A stretch of 10,000 nucleotides of DNA, taken from positions 1-10,000 of the forward strand of contig NZ_JAIWOI010000108.1 in NCBI RefSeq assembly GCF_020217005.1, read 5' to 3'. The notes beneath the pieces are model-generated. The model saw only the letters and a list, made by a program, of their open reading frames with translations, was not told where the DNA came from and did not search any database. Below are positions 6,695-10,000 of the stretch, one piece after another (within the stretch, counting starts at the first letter, position 1; each line of letters opens with the position of its first letter). This DNA is from Rheinheimera sp. GTDB taxonomy: Bacteria; Pseudomonadota; Gammaproteobacteria; Enterobacterales; Alteromonadaceae. Made by a program: the position numbers and the translations under genes.

Positions 6695-8878
6695 ATGCGC
6701 AAGACCTTAATTGCCAGCGCTATTGGTGCAGCCATCGCTTTAAGCGCCTGTTCCAAGCCTGCTGAAGAAACAAAAAACAGTGCAGCAGTTGAGCAAACTC
6801 AAGCTGCCGCCCCAGCCACGGAGCAAGCAGCAGTGAGCAACCCACTATTAGTCAAAAGTACGCTGCAGTACGAAGCGCCAGAGTTCGATAAAATTAAAAT
6901 TGAACACTATCAACCTGCAATGGAGGAAGGGATTAAACAGCATATGGCTGAGATCCTGACTATTGCTGCGAATAAAGAACCAGCTACTTTCGAAAATACT
7001 ATTGTGGCTATGGAAAAAAGCGGCGAGCTACTGACCCGGGCGTCCAGCACCTTCTTCAATATGACTGGCACCATCAGCAACGATGAAATCCAGAAAATCC
7101 AATCAGAAATGGCACCTAAATTTGCCGCCCATTCAGACAATATCAACCTGAATCCAGAATTATTTGCCCGCGTAAAAGCTGTCTATGACGCTCGAGCCAC
7201 TTTAGGTTTAGACGGCGAAGCGACCCGTTTGGTGGAAGATTATTATGAGCGTTTTGTCCGTGCCGGCGCCAATTTAACCGAAGAGCAAAAAACCAAGATC
7301 CGTGCTTTAAACGAAGAACAATCCACACTAACTAACAAGTTCCAGCAAAATCTGATGGCAATGAAAGATCAGATCGCAGTTTATGTAGATACCAAAGAAG
7401 AATTAGCTGGCTTATCTGAGGCTGAAATTACAGCGGCGGCTGAAGGCGCTAAAGCTAAGGGTAAAGAGGGTAAATTTATCATTGAGATTACCAATACCAC
7501 CCGCCAGCCCGCTTTAGCTTCACTGGAAAACCGCGAAGTGCGGAAAAAAGTATGGGAAGCTTCGGCCTACCGTGGTACTTCAGGCGAAACGGATAACCAG
7601 CCTATAGTGGCCCGTTTAGCTCAATTACGTGCGGAACGCGCCAAGTTATTGGGTTATGACAACTGGGCTCTGTACCAGTTAGAACCTACTATGGCCAAAA
7701 CCCCCAAAGCTGTGCTGGATATGTTCAGTTCTATGGTGCCAGCTGTAGTGGCGAATACCAAAAAAGAAGCTGAAGCTATTCAGGCAATGATCAAAGAAAC
7801 GGGTGGTGATTTTGAATTACAGCCATGGGACTGGGAGTTCTACGCTGAGAAAGTACGCAAAGCTAAATATGATTTAGACGAAGCTCAAGTGCGCGAGTAT
7901 TTCGAATTTGAGCGGGTACTGAATGATGGTCTGTTTTATACCATGAACAAACTCTTTGGTATTACCATGAAAGCCCGACCGGATTTACCTGTGTATCACC
8001 CGGATGTCAAAGCTTATGAAGTCTTTGATGCTGATGGCAAGAGCATGGCTATTTTCTATGCGGACTACTTTGCCCGTGACGGCAAACGCGGTGGTGCCTG
8101 GATGAGTTCTTTTGTAGAACAAAGCAAGCTGTTGAACCAAAAGCCTGTGGTTGTGAACGTGATGAACATTCCTAAAGGCCCGGCCGGTGAGCCAACACTG
8201 GTGAGCTATGACAACGTGACCACTATGTTCCACGAATTTGGTCATGCGGTACACGGTTTGTTCTCAGACGTGAATTATCCGACTTTAGCCGGTACTTCAG
8301 TATCCCGCGATTTTGTTGAATTCCCTTCTACCTTCCAGGAAGACTGGGCAGCTCACCCTGACGTGATTGGTAACTATGCCAAGCACTATAAAACAGGCGA
8401 GCCAATTCCAGCCGAACTCTTAGCAAAAATTATGAAGTCACGCAGCTTCAACCAGGGGTATGACACACTGGAATATATGTCTTCTGCGCTGCTGGATATG
8501 GAATGGCACTCTCTGCCAGCCGACGCGCCACTGCAGGACGTACAGAAGTTTGAAGCCGCTGCGCTGAAAAAACACGGTGTAGATTTAGCTGCTGTGCCAC
8601 CACGTTACAAGTCGACTTTCTTCGCTCACGTTTTCTCTGGTGGTTACTCTGCCAGTTACTATGCGTACATGTGGAGTGAAATTCTGGCTGCCGACGCTTT
8701 TGCCTATGTGCAAACTCAGGGTGGCTTGAAGCTGGAGAACGGCATTAACTTCCGTAAAAACATTCTGTCTATTGGTAACAGCAAAGACCCAATGGAAGCT
8801 TACAAAGCCTTCCGTGGTCAGGAACCTACCACAGACGCTCTGTTAATCCGTCGCGGTTTAAAGACTGGCATTAACTAA
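6695..8878 (+). CDS. dcp: Peptidyl-dipeptidase Dcp-like M3 metallopeptidase, lipoprotein
   Basis: A 727-residue protein that resembles E. coli Dcp (about 680 residues) along nearly its whole length. It adds a lipoprotein signal with lipobox LSAC (lipidated Cys19) and an Ala/Glu/Gln-rich tether at about 20-48. Ser follows the Cys, which favours the outer membrane. The core begins at NPLLVKSTLQYEAPEFD. The zinc site is HEFGH with His513, Glu514 and His517, and the third ligand is Glu542 in DFVEFPS, exactly 29 residues after His513 as in thimet-type M3 enzymes. Substrate-binding residues appear in HVFSGGYSASYYAY (His645, Tyr651, Tyr655, Tyr658). Dcp enzymes release dipeptides from peptide C-termini; an envelope location suggests nutrition or turnover of periplasmic peptides. 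AAGGA at 6683-6687 lies 7 bases before the ATG. The gene stands alone between the chitinase terminator and a long palindrome. Confidence 0.95.
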   Translation: MRKTLIASAIGAAIALSACSKPAEETKNSAAVEQTQAAAPATEQAAVSNPLLVKSTLQYEAPEFDKIKIEHYQPAMEEGIKQHMAEILTIAANKEPATFENTIVAMEKSGELLTRASSTFFNMTGTISNDEIQKIQSEMAPKFAAHSDNINLNPELFARVKAVYDARATLGLDGEATRLVEDYYERFVRAGANLTEEQKTKIRALNEEQSTLTNKFQQNLMAMKDQIAVYVDTKEELAGLSEAEITAAAEGAKAKGKEGKFIIEITNTTRQPALASLENREVRKKVWEASAYRGTSGETDNQPIVARLAQLRAERAKLLGYDNWALYQLEPTMAKTPKAVLDMFSSMVPAVVANTKKEAEAIQAMIKETGGDFELQPWDWEFYAEKVRKAKYDLDEAQVREYFEFERVLNDGLFYTMNKLFGITMKARPDLPVYHPDVKAYEVFDADGKSMAIFYADYFARDGKRGGAWMSSFVEQSKLLNQKPVVVNVMNIPKGPAGEPTLVSYDNVTTMFHEFGHAVHGLFSDVNYPTLAGTSVSRDFVEFPSTFQEDWAAHPDVIGNYAKHYKTGEPIPAELLAKIMKSRSFNQGYDTLEYMSSALLDMEWHSLPADAPLQDVQKFEAAALKKHGVDLAAVPPRYKSTFFAHVFSGGYSASYYAYMWSEILAADAFAYVQTQGGLKLENGINFRKNILSIGNSKDPMEAYKAFRGQEPTTDALLIRRGLKTGIN

Positions 8879-8882
8879 CAAC

Positions 8883-8940
8883 TAAAAAGGGGTCAGATCA
8901 CATTAGTTACACCTAACTAATGTGATCTGACCCCTTTTTA
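8883..8940. terminator. Perfect 27-bp inverted repeat, probable bidirectional terminator or REP-like element
   Basis: Left arm 8883-8909 and right arm 8914-8940 are perfect reverse complements, with the 4-base loop CACC. Each arm carries an outer TAAAAAGGGGTCAGATC type sequence, so both strands read hairpin followed by TTTTT. It fills the gap between the dcp-like stop (8878) and the stop of the convergent lipoprotein gene (8943-8941), so it can end both transcripts. Its length and perfection exceed a normal terminator and suggest a REP/MITE-type palindrome that has been co-opted. Confidence 0.85.
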
Positions 8941-9471
8941 TTACTCCGCTGGCTTAGTAGGGCAACTGGCTAATAACTGTTGTAAATGTGCACCTAAATC
9001 TTGCTGGGCAAACTGCTGACTGGCGATTGCCATCTGCTTTAACGTCTGCAAGGCCTGCTCTAAACCTTGTTGCTCTATTAAGCTTTTGGCATAAGCCGCT
9101 GCATCAGCCCCCCGCTGTAATAAGCCCGCCATTTGCTCCAATGACAAATCCTGCTCCATCACCTGTTGTAAGTCCGCCAGTAACTGTGACACCTTGGCCG
9201 ACTCCACTAAAGCCCCTTCCACACTGATTAACCGGCCCACCGGATCGCCTGCTAAGCTGGTCGCAACGCAAGATGCCACAGTACCGGCTTCCGCACTTTT
9301 GGCCACAGCATCCAAGCCCTGACTGCGAATTTGCTCTACCACCTGCTGCAACTGCTGATCTTTGGCCAGCCAGGCTTGTTCTAACTGTTGTTTTTCATCA
9401 CCTGCTAAATAGCCACAGCTGGTTAGAAAAAAAGATAAGGTCGCAGGCACTAAAAAAGACAAAGACTTCAT
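8941..9471 (-). CDS. Small lipoprotein of unknown function
   Basis: A 176-residue protein I do not recognise. The N-terminus MKSLSFLVPATLSFFLTSCG is a lipoprotein signal with lipobox LTSC and lipidated Cys19; Gly at +2 favours the outer membrane. The rest is rich in Gln, Ala and Leu and looks almost wholly helical (for example QQLQQVVEQIRSQGL and LADLQQVMEQDLS), without repeats or membrane segments. Two further cysteines, Cys68 in TVASCVATSLAGDPVG and Cys170 close to the C-terminus, could form a disulfide in the periplasm. I chose the ATG at 9471, with GGGGT at 9481-9477 five bases upstream. An in-frame ATG at 9501 has no ribosome binding site and would put ten extra residues before the signal. 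It lies downstream of pmbA on the same strand but beyond the pmbA terminator, so it probably has its own promoter within 9472-9546; I could not find a convincing one. It converges on the dcp-like gene. Confidence 0.75.
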   Translation of the reverse strand: MKSLSFLVPATLSFFLTSCGYLAGDEKQQLEQAWLAKDQQLQQVVEQIRSQGLDAVAKSAEAGTVASCVATSLAGDPVGRLISVEGALVESAKVSQLLADLQQVMEQDLSLEQMAGLLQRGADAAAYAKSLIEQQGLEQALQTLKQMAIASQQFAQQDLGAHLQQLLASCPTKPAE

Positions 9472-9476
9472 AACGA

Positions 9477-9481
9477 ACCCC
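9477..9481 (-). promoter_or_regulatory. Ribosome binding site that sets the lipoprotein start
   Basis: GGGGT on the minus strand, 5 bases before the ATG at 9471. No comparable site precedes the alternative ATG at 9501, and only the 9471 start gives a normal-length lipoprotein signal peptide. Confidence 0.55.
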
Positions 9482-9546
9482 AGGGAAAATAATTCAGACA
9501 TTAGTGGATAGAACTGGGGGAAAGTTCAGAAAAATCAAGGGGGAAC

Positions 9547-9574
9547 AAAAAAGGTCAGAGCCAAGGCTCTGACC
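9547..9574 (-). terminator. Rho-independent terminator downstream of pmbA
   Basis: GGTCAGAGCC (9553-9562) and GGCTCTGACC (9565-9574) are a perfect 10-bp inverted repeat with an AA centre. On the minus strand the stem is followed by six T (9552-9547). The plus strand has no T-tract after the stem, so it acts on the minus strand and ends the pmbA transcript after the ERIC-like element. Confidence 0.88.
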
Positions 9575-9581
9575 ACAACAT

Positions 9582-9707
9582 ATACCCAAGTTACTTGAAG
9601 ATGCAGCGAGGCGACAAGTCACTGAGACCCCAGGAGCATAGTTAACCTATGTGACTGGGGCGAAGTGGCGCAGTCAACAAAGCTGCAGCTTCAAGGACGA
9701 CGGGTAT
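9582..9707 (-). repeat. ERIC/IRU-like intergenic repeat (about 126 bp)
   Basis: The element has the length and layout of enterobacterial repetitive intergenic consensus sequences. Its ends are inverted repeats (ATACCC at 9582-9587, GGGTAT at 9702-9707). CTTGAAGATGCAG (9594-9606) faces CTGCAGCTTCAAG (9683-9695) with one mismatch. The core has CCCCAGGAGC at 9628-9637 and GTGACTGGGG at 9651-9660, as in the ERIC consensus. CATAG/CTATG (9637-9641, 9647-9651) closes an inner hairpin. The right end overlaps the last base of the pmbA stop codon. It would be transcribed in the pmbA 3' untranslated region. ERICs are non-autonomous MITE-like elements found mainly in Enterobacterales and Vibrio. Strand is given by the pmbA transcript only. 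Confidence 0.85.
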
Positions 9708-10000
9708 TAATGACCAGCGATTTGCATTTGGCCTATCAATACTGAACCCGTCAGCACGCCGCCACGACGATCAACGTCTTTGCCTATGGCCTGAATATCC
9801 ATAAACATCTGCTGCAAAGTACCAGCTATGGTGATTTCGGATACAGGGTATTGGACTTGGCCGTTTTCGACCCAGAAACCGGCAGCACCACGAGAGTAAT
9901 CCCCTGTCACTGTGTTGACGCCCTGCCCCATCAGCTCAGTCACCAACAAACCAGTGCCCATATCCCGACAGAGCTGAGCTAAATCAGCATCGCCATGTTG
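9707..10000 (-). CDS. pmbA: PmbA/TldE, TldD-TldE protease subunit, 5' part off the right edge
   Basis: The last 97 residues are visible, entering the window in frame as [17 protein letters not shown] and ending [36 protein letters not shown] and [11 protein letters not shown] are hallmark C-terminal segments of PmbA/TldE. An internal ATG at 9961 is not the start, because the frame continues upstream with conserved sequence. PmbA pairs with TldD to form a heterodimeric metalloprotease that matures microcin B17 and degrades the CcdA antitoxin in E. coli; in other bacteria it processes diverse modified peptides. In the known complex TldD holds the metal site and PmbA is the partner without it. 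The final stop codon touches an ERIC-like repeat, and a terminator follows at 9574-9547. Confidence 0.96.
   Translation of the reverse strand, partial: QHGDADLAQLCRDMGTGLLVTELMGQGVNTVTGDYSRGAAGFWVENGQVQYPVSEITIAGTLQQMFMDIQAIGKDVDRRGGVLTGSVLIGQMQIAGH

Noticed and set aside
6514..6765. Plus-strand open frame of 83 residues between the chitinase and dcp-like genes
   Set aside because: It begins inside the terminator hairpin and overlaps the start of the dcp-like gene in another frame; no ribosome binding site.
8988..9473. Plus-strand proline-rich open frames opposite the small lipoprotein
   Set aside because: Antisense shadows of the Gln/Ala/Leu-rich lipoprotein gene, which has a proper start site and signal peptide.

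Overview
The window looks like chromosomal DNA of a free-living, chitin-using gammaproteobacterium. Close Dcp and PmbA homologues, an ERIC-type intergenic repeat, moderate GC and secreted or lipoprotein hydrolases all point that way. A Rheinheimera/Alishewanella- or Shewanella-like genus would fit, but that is inference from family resemblance.

Layout: the left edge holds the 5' part of a minus-strand Rnk/GreA-C-domain protein. A 375-base gap separates it from a plus-strand pirin gene followed 43 bases later by a small OsmC-like gene, almost certainly one operon. A 465-base gap with two clear hairpins and no convincing gene comes next. The centre is a 4-kb plus-strand gene for a secreted multidomain chitinase-like protein: signal peptide, five PKD domains, GH18 copy 1, one PKD, GH18 copy 2. 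It ends at a textbook terminator. A plus-strand gene for a lipoprotein version of peptidyl-dipeptidase Dcp (M3 metallopeptidase) follows. It converges on a minus-strand gene for an unrecognised small lipoprotein, and a perfect 27-bp inverted repeat fills the space between the two stop codons. The right edge holds the 3' end of pmbA (tldE) on the minus strand. An ERIC/IRU-like repeat abuts its stop codon and a rho-independent terminator follows.

Functional reading: the pirin/OsmC pair suggests redox or electrophile detoxification. The chitinase and the Dcp lipoprotein are envelope or extracellular hydrolases for polymer and peptide use, but separate promoters and terminators make them neighbours, not an operon.

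Most notable points: (1) the first GH18 copy carries Asn where the second carries the canonical third Asp of DxxDxDxE, so one half of a tandem enzyme may be catalytically impaired or repurposed; (2) the ERIC-like element sits between the pmbA stop and its terminator; (3) the long perfect palindrome between the convergent genes shares its GGTCAGA arm motif with the pmbA terminator. I found no phage, CRISPR, toxin-antitoxin or defence system, and no clear sign of an entirely new system.
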